Shown: positions 1-8,909, counted from the first letter of the stretch. The stretch is 64,000 nucleotides of DNA from Streptomyces sp. col6 (GCF_008042035.1 NZ_RDBL01000002.1:248457-312456); one strand, 5' to 3'. The notes: a model not told the origin generated them from the letters alone. Made by a program: numbers and translations.

Positions 1-1329
1 ACCGGGCCGGACGCCGTGGCTCCTGCCCCGGAGAAGGCCGTCACCCGCACGCCGGGGGAGGCTCCGGCCCGTGCCGTGGCGGGGGCTCCGTGGGGAAGCC
101 CGCCCGGCGCGGTCGTCCCCGCTCCGTGGGAGGCGCCGGCCGGCGGGCCGGTTCAGCCACGTACGTTTCCGGGGCCGGTTCCCGAGCCTCCGCCGCCGGA
201 CCCCGAGCCGGCCGTCGTGGCCGATCCGCGCCTCGACGGGGAGGCACCGGACGTGCCCCCGCTGCCCAGGCGCCCCGTCGCCGACCGGCCGGCGGCGGAC
301 GGTCGGGGCGCCGGCGAACAGCCCACGGAGACCGCCGCCGCACCCCGGCCCCCGGTCGCGTACGTGGGCGCCCGGCCGCCCACCTACGACGCCGAGCCCA
401 CGGCGCTGCCCGCCACCGACCCGTACGAGCTGGACCGCCTCGTCCCGGACACAGTGCTGGACGGTGCCACCTACGGGACGTACACCCTGCGCGCCGCGTC
501 GGTGCGCGGGGACTCCGCCCGGTTCCGGGGCGAACCGCGCCGCGACGCGCTGCTGACGGCACGTTTCGGCAGCGGGGAGAGCGCGCTCGTCCTTGTGGCC
601 GTCTCGTGCGCGTCCCGGGGAGCGGAAGGGGCGCACACGGCATCGGCGGACGCCTGCCACTGGATCGGCGAGGCCGTCGGACGCAGCCACGCCCGGCTCT
701 CCGACGACATAAGGGCGGGCCGGCGCGCCGACCTCAAGTCCGGACTGCACCGGCTCACCGACCGCGCCTTCGGCAAGCTGCGCGCCCGCGCCGCCCAGCT
801 CGGCGTCGAACCGGACGCGTACACCGCGAGCCTGCGCTGCCTGCTGCTGTCCGCCGACCCCGACTGCCGTACCCGGGTCTTCTTCGGCATCGGCGGCGGC
901 GGTCTCTTCCGGCTCCGCGACGGCAGCTGGCACGACCTCGAACCCGCGCTTCCCCCGCAGGCCGCGCTGAGCGGGGAGCCGGTGGTCGGCTTCGGCTCCT
1001 CCGCGCCCGAGAGCGGGCCCGACGGCGACCGGCTGACCATGGACCTGGACATCGTCACCGGACCCGCTCCGTACGTCGAGGACCCGCTCCCGCCGCCTGC
1101 GGAACCGTTCCGCTTCCGGGCCTCCGTCGCCCGGCCGGGGGACACGCTGCTGCTCTGCGGTGCGGGTCTCGCCGAGCCGCTGCGCGGGGAACCGGAGCTG
1201 GCCGGCGAGCTGGCCGAACGCTGGTCGCCGGTGGCGGCGCCGGGGCTCGGGGCGTTCCTCGCGGACACCCAGATCAGGGTGAAGGGGTACGCCGACGACC
1301 GGACGGCGGTCGGCGTCTGGGAGGCGTAA
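1..1329 (+). CDS. Protein phosphatase 2C-like protein (5' end outside window)
   Basis: The frame is open to the window edge, so the true start probably lies upstream; a GTG at 16 is the first in-window start. Roughly the first 140 visible residues are a Pro/Ala-rich, low-complexity tail. The rest resembles the Streptomyces PP2C/SpoIIE-like phosphatase family: a GSGESALVLVAVSCASRG-type segment near residue 180, an internal helix bundle, and the late motifs GDTLLLCGAGLAEPL and KGYADDRTAVGVWEA, which match the PP2C 'D-D-x-T' region. Such proteins dephosphorylate Ser/Thr residues and counteract Hanks-type kinases. The classical N-terminal metal-binding DG motif is not obvious, so activity is uncertain. 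It ends 114 bp before poxB and has no visible partner in the window apart from the kinase at 15.1 kb. Confidence 0.75.
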   Translation, partial: TGPDAVAPAPEKAVTRTPGEAPARAVAGAPWGSPPGAVVPAPWEAPAGGPVQPRTFPGPVPEPPPPDPEPAVVADPRLDGEAPDVPPLPRRPVADRPAADGRGAGEQPTETAAAPRPPVAYVGARPPTYDAEPTALPATDPYELDRLVPDTVLDGATYGTYTLRAASVRGDSARFRGEPRRDALLTARFGSGESALVLVAVSCASRGAEGAHTASADACHWIGEAVGRSHARLSDDIRAGRRADLKSGLHRLTDRAFGKLRARAAQLGVEPDAYTASLRCLLLSADPDCRTRVFFGIGGGGLFRLRDGSWHDLEPALPPQAALSGEPVVGFGSSAPESGPDGDRLTMDLDIVTGPAPYVEDPLPPPAEPFRFRASVARPGDTLLLCGAGLAEPLRGEPELAGELAERWSPVAAPGLGAFLADTQIRVKGYADDRTAVGVWEA

Positions 1330-1443
1330 CGGCGCACGCCATGGGTTGATGGACTCCGGACACCCGTCCGGGCCGGGGTTTGGCACTCCGCGTCCCGGAC
1401 AGCCGAACGTGCACGGAGCCCAGGCAGAGGGAGTGCGTCACCC

Positions 1444-3186
1444 ATGGCCAAGCAGAACGTGTCGGAGCAGTTCGTCGACATCCTCGCGCGGGCGGGCGTC
1501 AAGCGCCTGTACGGGGTCGTCGGTGACAGCCTCAACCCGGTCGTCGACGCCGTGCGGCGGCACGCGGACCTGGAGTGGATCCAGGTCAGGCACGAGGAGA
1601 CGGCGGCGTTCGCGGCCGGCGCGGAGGCGCAGATCACCGGGGACCTGGCGGCCTGCGCCGGGTCGTGCGGTCCGGGCAACCTGCATCTCATCAACGGCCT
1701 GTACGACGCCCACCGCTCGATGGCGCCGGTGCTCGCGCTCGCCTCGCACATCCCGTCGAGCGAGATCGGCCTCAACTACTTCCAGGCGACCCACCCCGAG
1801 CTGCTCTTCCAGGAGTGCAGCCACTACAACGAGATGATCTCCAACCCGCAGCAGATGCCCCGGCTGCTCCAGACCGCCATCCAGCACGCGGTCGGCCAGG
1901 GCGGGGTCAGCGTCGTCACGATGCCGGGCGACGTCGCCGGTCAGCCCGCCCCGGAGCGGTCCGCCGAACACGCCCTGGTCACCTCGCGGCCCACCGTGCG
2001 GCCCGGCGACGGCGAGATCGAGAAGCTCTGCCGGATGGTCGACGAGGCCAAACGGGTGACGCTGTTCTGCGGCAGCGGCACGGCGGGCGCGCACGCCGAG
2101 GTCATGGAGTTCGCCGAGCGGGTCAAGGCTCCGGTCGGGCATGCCCTGCGCGGCAAGGAGTGGATCCAGTACGACAACCCGTTCGACGTCGGCATGAGCG
2201 GGCTGCTCGGCTACGGCGCCGCCTACGAGGCCACCCACGAGTGCGATCTGCTGATCCTGCTCGGCACGGACTTCCCGTACAACGCCTTCCTGCCCGACGA
2301 CGTGAAGATCGTGCAGGTCGACGTGCGGCCCGAGCACCTGGGCCGGCGCACCAAGCTGGACCTGGCCGTCTGGGGCGACGTGCGCGAGACCCTGCGCTGT
2401 CTCACGCCCCGGGTGAAGGCGAAGAGCGACCGCAAGTTCCTCGACCGGATGCTCAAGAAGCACACCGACGCGCTGGAGGGCGTGGTCAGGGCGTACACCC
2501 GCAAGGTCGAGAAGCACGTGCCGATCCACCCCGAGTACGTGGCCTCGGTGCTGGACGAACTGGCCGACGAAGACGCCGTGTTCACCGTCGACACCGGCAT
2601 GAACAACGTCTGGGCGGCGCGCTATCTGACGCCCAACGGGAAGCGGCGGGTGATCGGTTCGTTCAGCCACGGTTCGATGGCGAACGCGCTGCCGCAGGCC
2701 ATCGGCGCGCAGTTCACCGACCGCAACCGGCAGGTCGTCTCCATGTCGGGCGACGGCGGATTCACCATGCTGATGGGTGACTTCCTGACCCTCGTCCAGT
2801 ACAACCTGCCGGTCAAGGTCGTCCTGTTCAACAACTCCGCGCTGGGCATGGTCGAACTGGAGATGCTGGTCGGCGGGCTGCCGTCCTTCGGAACGACCAA
2901 CAAGAACCCCGACTTCGCCGCCGTGGCGCGCGCGTCGGGGGCGTACGGCGTCCGCGTCGAGAAGCCCAAGGAGCTGACGAGCGCCCTGAAGGACGCGTTC
3001 AAGCACAAGGGGCCGGCCCTCGTCGACGTGGTCACCGACCCCAACGCGCTCTCCATCCCGCCGAAGATCAGCGCGGACATGGTGACCGGCTTCGCTCTCT
3101 CCGCCAGCAAGATCGTGCTCGACGGCGGAGTGGGCCGGATGCTGCAGATGGCCCGCTCCAACCTCCGTAACGTGCCGCGTCCCTAG
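1444..3186 (+). CDS. poxB: Pyruvate dehydrogenase (quinone), thiamine-diphosphate enzyme
   Basis: A 580-residue ThDP-dependent enzyme of the pyruvate oxidase/PoxB group, which oxidises pyruvate to acetate and CO2 and passes electrons to the membrane quinone pool. The N-terminal Pyr domain carries the catalytic glutamate in RHEETAAFAAGAEAQ (about residue 50). The central FAD/Rossmann-like domain follows, and the C-terminal PP domain has the ThDP/Mg motif GDGGFTMLMGDF ending in FNN at about residues 435-465. Length matches the family. The ATG is preceded by a GAGGGAG ribosome site. The TAG stop is made by the first three bases of the palindromic element downstream. The gene looks monocistronic. 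Confidence 0.9.
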   Translation: MAKQNVSEQFVDILARAGVKRLYGVVGDSLNPVVDAVRRHADLEWIQVRHEETAAFAAGAEAQITGDLAACAGSCGPGNLHLINGLYDAHRSMAPVLALASHIPSSEIGLNYFQATHPELLFQECSHYNEMISNPQQMPRLLQTAIQHAVGQGGVSVVTMPGDVAGQPAPERSAEHALVTSRPTVRPGDGEIEKLCRMVDEAKRVTLFCGSGTAGAHAEVMEFAERVKAPVGHALRGKEWIQYDNPFDVGMSGLLGYGAAYEATHECDLLILLGTDFPYNAFLPDDVKIVQVDVRPEHLGRRTKLDLAVWGDVRETLRCLTPRVKAKSDRKFLDRMLKKHTDALEGVVRAYTRKVEKHVPIHPEYVASVLDELADEDAVFTVDTGMNNVWAARYLTPNGKRRVIGSFSHGSMANALPQAIGAQFTDRNRQVVSMSGDGGFTMLMGDFLTLVQYNLPVKVVLFNNSALGMVELEMLVGGLPSFGTTNKNPDFAAVARASGAYGVRVEKPKELTSALKDAFKHKGPALVDVVTDPNALSIPPKISADMVTGFALSASKIVLDGGVGRMLQMARSNLRNVPRP

Positions 3187-3360
3187 GGCCTGTCTTCAAG
3201 CTCCCCTCTGCCGTGCGACGCCTGGCACGCACTCTCGCCGCACCGGCCGAGATCCCAAGTACGTCCAGTACGAGGGATCGCGGCCGGCACGCCGAGAGCA
3301 CGCACCAGACGCCGCACGGCCGCCCTCCGGGCGACGAGGGGAGCTTGAAGACAGGCCCTA
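3184..3360. mobile_element. MITE-like palindromic element with TA flanks
   Basis: A 177-bp inverted-repeat element fills the gap between two convergent genes. The outer arms are perfect for 25 bp: TAGGGCCTGTCTTCAAGCTC continues with CCCTC at 3184-3208 and is mirrored at 3336-3360. The inner arms (3209-3255 and 3275-3335) are imperfectly complementary, and the centre is GATCCC...GTAC...GTAC...GGGATC. Excluding one TA on each side, the element reads GGGCCTGTC...GACAGGCCC with a TA at both borders, as expected for a Tc1/mariner- or IS630-type target duplication. No protein of useful length is encoded. The outermost TAG on each strand is the stop codon of poxB and of the opposing gene. It could also act as a bidirectional terminator. 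Confidence 0.7.
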
Positions 3361-4851
3361 AGCCGCGGGCATGACCTCCACCCGCTGTCCGTCCAGCAGG
3401 TACCCGGGCAGGAACGGCCGTTTCGTGGTGACCGGGAAGCCCTGGTCGTAGGCGAGGCAGGCCAGGGCCAGCGGGCCGAGCGCCACCCGGGCGCGCGGCG
3501 CCGTCGAGTCGCCCCAGTAGGAGCCGTGATGGGCGACGGCCTCGTCGAGTGCCTCGGTGAAGGCATCGTGGTCGCGGGTGAACAGCCGGTGGAACAGGGC
3601 CGCCGGCTGGTAGTCGACGAGATTCACGAAGTCCTTGGGCGCCCGGGTCAGGGCCTCGGGCGCCGACGTCTGCATGGTGGCGACCAGCTTCTCCACGACC
3701 TCGTCACCCGGCCGCTCGCACCAGTAGCTCTGCAGCGTGTCGATCCAGTGGAGCACGTACGGGTCGACGCCCTCGTCCGCGCGCAGCACCTCCAGCGGGA
3801 CCCGGCAGAGGCGGGCGGACCGCTGCCGGTCGCGGCAGACGAGGCTCAGATAGAAGGCGTCGAGCCAGGCGCGGGCGTCCGCAGGCGGCGCGGCGGGCAT
3901 CGCGGGCAGCTCCCCCTCGGTCTCCTCGCCGAGGTAGTACTTCTGGGCCTGCGCACCGGTGAAGAGCGCGGTGCCCAGCTGGAGCGCGGTGGCCCAGGCG
4001 TTCCAGCCCTCGACGCGCGCCAGCTCCGGGTCGGTGGCGCAGTGGGCGTGGCTCAGCGCGACGGCCGGGGCGAAGGCCTCTTCGAGCCCGGCGGGCGCGT
4101 GGGCGAGGGCGCCGGCCGTGGCGCGCGTCAGCGCGTCGATGTCGGGGGCCGCCCCGCTGCCGGGAAGCCGCCCCGCCCGGTCCAGACCGGCCAGGCCCTT
4201 CATGAGCCCGAGCAGTTCGGACGGCGGCCGGAGGGAGAACGTACGACTGTCCTCGTCGATGACCGTGAGCGAGGTCAGTCCGCCCCCGTGCCACCAGTAG
4301 ACCTGGGGGGAGAGCCGGCCGGGCCCGTCCTCGTAGGCGCCGAGCGCGTAGGCGGCGAGGTCGTTGACCGCGTCGACGACGGAACCGTCGGTGATCGGGT
4401 GGAACGCCAGCAGATGGCGGGTGGGCACGACGACCAGGGCGCCCGCCTCCGGCAGCGGCCGCCCGGTGACCCGGCGGGACAGCTCGGACAGGAACAGCGC
4501 GTTGCTCGCAACGAAGTGGGAGTCGCCGTACACCGAGTGCAGCGTCGCCCGGCCGTCGATGTCGACCAGCTCGTGCTCGACGGGCGTGCGCATCAGGTTC
4601 GCGTACGCCGCCTCGCCGAGCTTCTCCACGCCGACGCGTTCGACATCGGGGTCGGTGAGGATGCGCACGGACGTGGGGGCGTCCAGGGCGTAGCCGAAGA
4701 CGAGGCCGTCGGCGACCACGCGGGCGTAGCGCATGGCCCCGGCGATCTCCGGCGTCAGCGAGCCGGTGGGCAGCAGCCGTGCGTGCGTGCCGCGCAGCAG
4801 TTCGTCGATGGTGGGGGTGTGGCCGGGGGCGCCAGCGTCGTCGTGGTTCAC
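3358..4851 (-). CDS. Imm49-family immunity-like protein with extra N-terminal domain
   Basis: A 497-residue cytoplasmic protein starting at GTG. The C-terminal half (from about residue 255) resembles the immunity 49 family: AHCATDPELARVEGWNAW, then WLDAFYLSLVCRDRQRSARL, HWIDTLQSYW and LFTRDHDAFTEALDEA, all typical of Imm49 proteins that neutralise polymorphic toxins. The N-terminal half resembles DUF1444-like proteins (VVVPTRHLLAFHPI, then a VYWWHGGGLTSLTV segment); that assignment is tentative. No toxin gene lies nearby, so it is an orphan immunity protein or has been recruited to another role. Its TAG stop is provided by the outermost bases of the palindromic element, so its native C-terminus may have been altered. 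Confidence 0.65.
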   Translation of the reverse strand: MNHDDAGAPGHTPTIDELLRGTHARLLPTGSLTPEIAGAMRYARVVADGLVFGYALDAPTSVRILTDPDVERVGVEKLGEAAYANLMRTPVEHELVDIDGRATLHSVYGDSHFVASNALFLSELSRRVTGRPLPEAGALVVVPTRHLLAFHPITDGSVVDAVNDLAAYALGAYEDGPGRLSPQVYWWHGGGLTSLTVIDEDSRTFSLRPPSELLGLMKGLAGLDRAGRLPGSGAAPDIDALTRATAGALAHAPAGLEEAFAPAVALSHAHCATDPELARVEGWNAWATALQLGTALFTGAQAQKYYLGEETEGELPAMPAAPPADARAWLDAFYLSLVCRDRQRSARLCRVPLEVLRADEGVDPYVLHWIDTLQSYWCERPGDEVVEKLVATMQTSAPEALTRAPKDFVNLVDYQPAALFHRLFTRDHDAFTEALDEAVAHHGSYWGDSTAPRARVALGPLALACLAYDQGFPVTTKRPFLPGYLLDGQRVEVMPAA

Positions 4852-4909
4852 CCGTCGACCCTACAAACCGGCGCTGACAGAGAGTCATGAGGGGGCGTGC
4901 GACGACCTC

Positions 4910-4945
4910 TTGGCACCCTCAGAGCCATGTGACATATTACTGACG
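4910..4945 (+). promoter_or_regulatory. Promoter and GntR-type operator of the hydroxyproline operon
   Basis: A -35 box TTGGCA (4910-4915) and a -10 box CATATT (4933-4938) are 17 bp apart, which places transcription start at about 4945, on the GTG start codon itself. The motif ATGTGACATATTACTGACG (4927-4945) covers the -10 box and start point. It matches 16 of 19 bases of the site before the collagenase and is clearly related to the site before the GntR gene. Repression by the GntR protein encoded at 9981 is inferred. Confidence 0.6.
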
Positions 4946-6126
4946 TGGTCACGAGACAGCCTCTGGATGTTGTCGTCGTCGGTGCCGGAGTCGTCGGCGC
5001 CGCCTGCGCGTACTACGCCACCCGGTCCGGGCTCTCGGTCGCGGTGGTGGACGGTGGACCGGTCGCCGGCGGCACCACGGGGGCGGGGGAGGGGAACCTC
5101 CTGGTCTCCGACAAGCCGCCCGGACCGGAACTCTCCCTCGCGCAACTCTCCGCCTCCCTCTGGCGCGAGCTGTCCGCGACGCTGCCCCGCGCGGTCGAGT
5201 ACGAGCAGAAGGGCGGGCTCGTCGTCGCGGCGGACGAGGCGGCCCTGGCCGGCCTGACCGCGACCGCCGCCGGACAGGCCGGAGCCGGGGTACGCACCGT
5301 CGCCGTCGCCCCGCACGAACTGCCCGAACTGGAACCCCATCTGGCCCACGGCCCGGCGGGCGGCGTCCTCTACCCGGAGGACGCCCAGGTCCAACCCTCG
5401 CTCGCCGCAGCCCACTTGATCCGCGCGGCCCGCGACGCCGGGGCGGACCTGCACCTCGGCCGCCCGGTCACCGCCGTGCTCACCGGCCCGACGGGTGCGG
5501 TGCGTGGTGTCCGCACCCCGGCGGGCGACCTGCTCGCCCCGGCCGTGGTCAACGCGACGGGCGTCCGGGGCGGGGAGTTCGCCGCGCTGGCCGGGGTCGA
5601 GCTGCCCGTCCTGCCCCGGCGCGGCTTCGTCCTGGTCACCGAGCCGCTGCCGCCGCTGATCAGGCACAAGGTCTACGCCGCCGAGTACGTCGCGGACGTC
5701 GCCAGCGCCTCGGCCGCCCTCCAGACGTCCCCGGTCGTGGAGGGCACCCCCGCCGGGCCCGTCCTCATCGGCGCCAGCCGGGAACGGGTCGGCTTCGACC
5801 GCACCCTGTCCGTGCCGGTGATCAGCAGGCTGGCGGAGGCGGCCGCCGTACTGTTCCCGGTCCTCGGCACCGCCCGGGTGCTGCGCGCCTACCACGGCTT
5901 CCGCCCGTACCTGCCCGACCACCTCCCCGCCATCGGCCCCGATCACCGTGTGCCCGGCCTCTTCCACGCCTGCGGCCACGAGGGCGCGGGCATCGGCCTC
6001 GCCCCGGCGACGGCGGCCCTGGTGGTGGCAGCGGTCCGGGGCGAGGAACCACCGCTCGACCCCGCGCCGTTCAGCCCGGACCGTTTCGGGGCGGCGGCGC
6101 CCGGCCGGGGGGTCGGGTCCGCGTAG
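4945..6126 (+). CDS. FAD-dependent D-amino-acid oxidase/dehydrogenase (hydroxyproline catabolism)
   Basis: A 393-residue glycine/D-amino-acid oxidase-type flavoprotein. The N-terminal dinucleotide fold VVVVGAGVVGAACAYY (residues 9-24) and the following acidic turn bind FAD. The C-terminal GHEGAGIGLAPATAAL segment closes the flavin site. In 4-hydroxyproline catabolism this type of enzyme oxidises cis-4-hydroxy-D-proline to pyrroline-4-hydroxy-2-carboxylate, which fits its place as first gene of an operon with the epimerase and deaminase. The GTG start has no ribosome site and coincides with the predicted transcription start, so the mRNA is probably leaderless. Substrate assignment rests on context. 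Confidence 0.85.
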   Translation: MVTRQPLDVVVVGAGVVGAACAYYATRSGLSVAVVDGGPVAGGTTGAGEGNLLVSDKPPGPELSLAQLSASLWRELSATLPRAVEYEQKGGLVVAADEAALAGLTATAAGQAGAGVRTVAVAPHELPELEPHLAHGPAGGVLYPEDAQVQPSLAAAHLIRAARDAGADLHLGRPVTAVLTGPTGAVRGVRTPAGDLLAPAVVNATGVRGGEFAALAGVELPVLPRRGFVLVTEPLPPLIRHKVYAAEYVADVASASAALQTSPVVEGTPAGPVLIGASRERVGFDRTLSVPVISRLAEAAAVLFPVLGTARVLRAYHGFRPYLPDHLPAIGPDHRVPGLFHACGHEGAGIGLAPATAALVVAAVRGEEPPLDPAPFSPDRFGAAAPGRGVGSA

Positions 6127-6194
6127 CCGCCCCGGCCGGGCAGGGGCGCCGCTCCTTCCCCGGCGGTCCGCGCACCCACGAGACAGGAGCCCCG

Positions 6195-6539
6195 GTGAGA
6201 CGAGCACGCCGACGCGACGGCGACCCCGCCCGGACCCCCGCCGGCCTGGCCGGTGCCGCGCCCGGCCCCGGCTTCGAGATCACCTTCGACGGGCGCCCGG
6301 TGCGTGCCCTGCCCGGACAGAGCATCGCGGCCGCGCTGTGGGCCGCCTCCGTGCTCAGCTGGCGGACCACCCGGGTCAACGGGAGGCCCCGGGGCGCCTT
6401 CTGCGGCATCGGCTCCTGCTTCGAGTGCCTGGCCACGGTCAACGGCCGGCCCAACCTCCGCGCCTGCCTCCAGCCCGCCCGCCCCGGCGATGCCGTCACC
6501 ACCCAGGAAGGGAACGGACATGCGGTCCTCCTCCCCTGA
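6195..6539 (+). CDS. (2Fe-2S)-binding subunit of hydroxyproline/opine-type dehydrogenase
   Basis: A 114-residue ferredoxin-like protein of the HcnA/opine oxidase small-subunit family. Residues 28-112 form a plant-type 2Fe-2S fold, with cysteines in FCGIGSCFECL and a later cysteine in RACLQ. It normally forms a complex with the larger FAD/BFD-type subunit encoded next and passes electrons from amino-acid oxidation. The GTG start has an AGGAGC ribosome site. Its 3' end overlaps the next gene by 20 bp, indicating translational coupling. It lies 68 bp after the oxidase gene, in the same operon. Confidence 0.85.
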   Translation: MRRARRRDGDPARTPAGLAGAAPGPGFEITFDGRPVRALPGQSIAAALWAASVLSWRTTRVNGRPRGAFCGIGSCFECLATVNGRPNLRACLQPARPGDAVTTQEGNGHAVLLP

Positions 6540-7950
6540 CCTCGCCGAAGTCGCCGTGGTGGGCGCGGGGCCCGCCGGGCTCGCCGCCGCCGTCACCGCC
6601 GCCGACGCCGGACTCGACGTGCTGTTGCTCGACGCGGCCGACGCCCCCGGCGGCCAGTACTACCGCGCGCCCGCCCCCGGCCTCGGCGCCGCCCGGCCCG
6701 AGGCCCTGCACCACGGCTGGAAAACCTTCACCGCGCTCACCGCCCGCCTGGCCCGCCACCGCGACGCCGGACGCCTGCGCCACCTCACCGGCCACCAGGT
6801 CTGGGCGGTGACACGGACCGGCGAGGACCACACCCTGCACGCGCTCACCGGACCCGACGGCCGTGAAGGCGTCACCCTGCGCGCCCGCCGCCTCGTCCTC
6901 GCGACCGGTGCCGTCGAGCGCCAACTCCCCTTCCCCGGCTGGACCCTGCCCGGCGTGGTCGGCGCGGCCGGGGCGCAGGCGATGCTCAAATCGGGCCTCG
7001 TCCTGCCGGGCCGGCGCGTCGTCGTCGCCGGGAGCGGCCCGCTGCTCCAGGCCGTCGCCCTCTCCCTCGCCCGCGCCGGCGCCCGCGTGCCCGCACTGGT
7101 CGAGGCCGCCGGCTACGCGGCGTACGCCCGCGCGCCGCAGGTCCTGGCCGCGAACCCGGACCGGCTCGCCGAAGGCGTACGCCACCGGGCCGGACTGGCC
7201 CGGTACGGGGTGCGGATGCTCGCGCACCGCGCCGTCACCGCCGTCCACGGCACCGAGCGCGTGGAAGGGGTCACGGTCAGCCGGCTCGACCGCGCATGGC
7301 GGCCCGTGCCGGGGACCGGGCGGCGCATCGACTGCGACGCGCTCGCCGTCGGCCACGGCCTCGTCCCGCAACTGGACCTCGCCCTCGGACTCGGCTGCGC
7401 CACCCGCACCGACGCGGACGGCTCGGCCGTCCTGGAACGCGACGAGGACCTGCGCACCACCGTGCCCGGGGTCTGGGCCGCCGGGGAGACCGGCGGCATC
7501 GGCGGGGTCCGGATCGCCCTGGCCGAGGGGGAGTCGGCCGCCCTCTCGGTGATCGCCGAAGCGCGCGGCGGGTGGCCCCCGGCCCGCGCGGCGGGACTGC
7601 GCCGTCGCCGGCGCCGGATGCGTGGCTTCGCGGCGCTCATGGGGACCGTGCACCGGCCCGGACCCGGATGGACCGAGTGGCTCGCCCCCGACACCGAGGT
7701 CTGCCGGTGCGAGGAGGTCACCGCCGGCACGATCCGTACCGCCGTCGACGAACTGGGCGCCGGCGACAGCCGCACCGCCAAACTCCTCACCCGGGCCGGC
7801 ATGGGCTGGTGCCAGGGCCGGACCTGCGGCTTCGCCGTCCGCGCCCTCGCCGGTCCGCCCGGCCCCGACGCGACCCCCGGCCGGCGCCCGCTCGTCTGCC
7901 CCGTCCCGCTCTCCACGCTCGCCCGGACCGCCCGGTCCGAGGATGCCTGA
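6520..7950 (+). CDS. FAD/NAD(P)-binding oxidoreductase with C-terminal BFD-like 2Fe-2S domain
   Basis: A 476-residue flavoprotein related to the large subunit of opine, hydrogen cyanide and D-hydroxyproline dehydrogenases. It has an N-terminal FAD fold (VAVVGAGPAGLAAAVTAADA, residues 11-30), a second Rossmann fold (VVVAGSGPLLQAVA, about residue 168) and a C-terminal BFD-like cluster with CRCEEV and later CQGRTC cysteines. ATG at 6520 is chosen because the first 89 codons of the longer frame lie inside the upstream 2Fe-2S gene and because AGGAAGGG sits just before it. With the small 2Fe-2S protein it probably forms a heteromeric D-hydroxyproline dehydrogenase or an electron-transfer module for the first gene. 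Confidence 0.85.
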   Translation: MRSSSPDLAEVAVVGAGPAGLAAAVTAADAGLDVLLLDAADAPGGQYYRAPAPGLGAARPEALHHGWKTFTALTARLARHRDAGRLRHLTGHQVWAVTRTGEDHTLHALTGPDGREGVTLRARRLVLATGAVERQLPFPGWTLPGVVGAAGAQAMLKSGLVLPGRRVVVAGSGPLLQAVALSLARAGARVPALVEAAGYAAYARAPQVLAANPDRLAEGVRHRAGLARYGVRMLAHRAVTAVHGTERVEGVTVSRLDRAWRPVPGTGRRIDCDALAVGHGLVPQLDLALGLGCATRTDADGSAVLERDEDLRTTVPGVWAAGETGGIGGVRIALAEGESAALSVIAEARGGWPPARAAGLRRRRRRMRGFAALMGTVHRPGPGWTEWLAPDTEVCRCEEVTAGTIRTAVDELGAGDSRTAKLLTRAGMGWCQGRTCGFAVRALAGPPGPDATPGRRPLVCPVPLSTLARTARSEDA

Positions 7951-7985
7951 CCACCCGTACCCGCACCCAGCATCGAGGAGCCCGT

Positions 7986-8894
7986 ATGACTGCCGAGCCC
8001 AGCCGCGCCGACGCCCCCTGGCGGGGCGTCATGGTCGCCACCCCGCTCACCCTGCGCGAGGACCGGTCCATCGACTTCGACGCGTACGCCGCCCATGTCC
8101 GCGACCTCCTCGCCGCGGGGTGCGACGGTGTGGTGCCCAACGGCTCGCTGGGGGAGTACCAGACCCTCAGCGACCAGGAGCGCCGGGACGTCGTCCGGGT
8201 CGCCGTCGAGGCGGCCGGGGACGGGGCCAGGGTGATGCCCGGGGTCTCCTCGTACGACAGCGCCCAGTCCCGGCGCCGGGCCGAGGAGGCCGCCGACGCC
8301 GGGGCCGGCTCCGTCCTGCTGCTGCCGCCCAACGGCTACCTCTGCGAGGACGCGGCCGTCCGGGCGCACTACGCCGAGGTGGCGGCGGCCGGCCTGCCCG
8401 TCGTGGCGTACAACAACCCGTACGACACCAAGGTGGATCTGACGCCCCGGCTGCTGGGACAGCTCCACGCGGACGGTTCGGTCGTCGCCGTCAAGGAGTT
8501 CAGCGGCGATGTCCGCAGGGCGTACGAGATAGCCGAGGAGGCACCCGGCCTCGACCTGCTCGTGGGCGCCGACGACGTCCTGCTGGAGCTCGCCCTGGCC
8601 GGGGCCGTCGGCTGGATCGCCGGCTGTCCCAACATGCTCCCGGCCGGCTGCGTCGAGCTGTACCGAGCGGCCGTCACCGGGGGCCTGGAACGGGCCCTGC
8701 CGCTCTACCGGCGGCTGCACCCGCTGCTGCGCTGGGACTCCAAACCGGAGTTCGTCCAGGCGATCAAGGCGTCCATGGACATCGTCGGCCGGCACGGCGG
8801 CCCCACCCGGCCGCCCCGGCTGCCGCTCGACGCCGAGTCCCTGGCCGCCGTACGCGCCGCGACCGAGAAGGCACGCGCCGAGGGCCTGGGCTGA
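7986..8894 (+). CDS. Dihydrodipicolinate synthase family, probable Pyr4H2C deaminase
   Basis: A 302-residue class I aldolase TIM barrel of the DapA family. The Schiff-base lysine is K170 in VAVKEFSGD, the catalytic tyrosine is Y142 in VAYNNPYDT, and the substrate-binding GSLGEYQTL loop replaces the usual GTTGE. In the hydroxyproline pathway this family includes 1-pyrroline-4-hydroxy-2-carboxylate deaminase, giving alpha-ketoglutarate semialdehyde and ammonia. Its position between the dehydrogenase subunits and the epimerase supports that function over lysine biosynthesis. An AGGAG site precedes the ATG, and only 15 bp separate it from the epimerase gene. Confidence 0.85.
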   Translation: MTAEPSRADAPWRGVMVATPLTLREDRSIDFDAYAAHVRDLLAAGCDGVVPNGSLGEYQTLSDQERRDVVRVAVEAAGDGARVMPGVSSYDSAQSRRRAEEAADAGAGSVLLLPPNGYLCEDAAVRAHYAEVAAAGLPVVAYNNPYDTKVDLTPRLLGQLHADGSVVAVKEFSGDVRRAYEIAEEAPGLDLLVGADDVLLELALAGAVGWIAGCPNMLPAGCVELYRAAVTGGLERALPLYRRLHPLLRWDSKPEFVQAIKASMDIVGRHGGPTRPPRLPLDAESLAAVRAATEKARAEGLG

Positions 8895-8909
8895 GAGGGA
8901 GGACACCGG

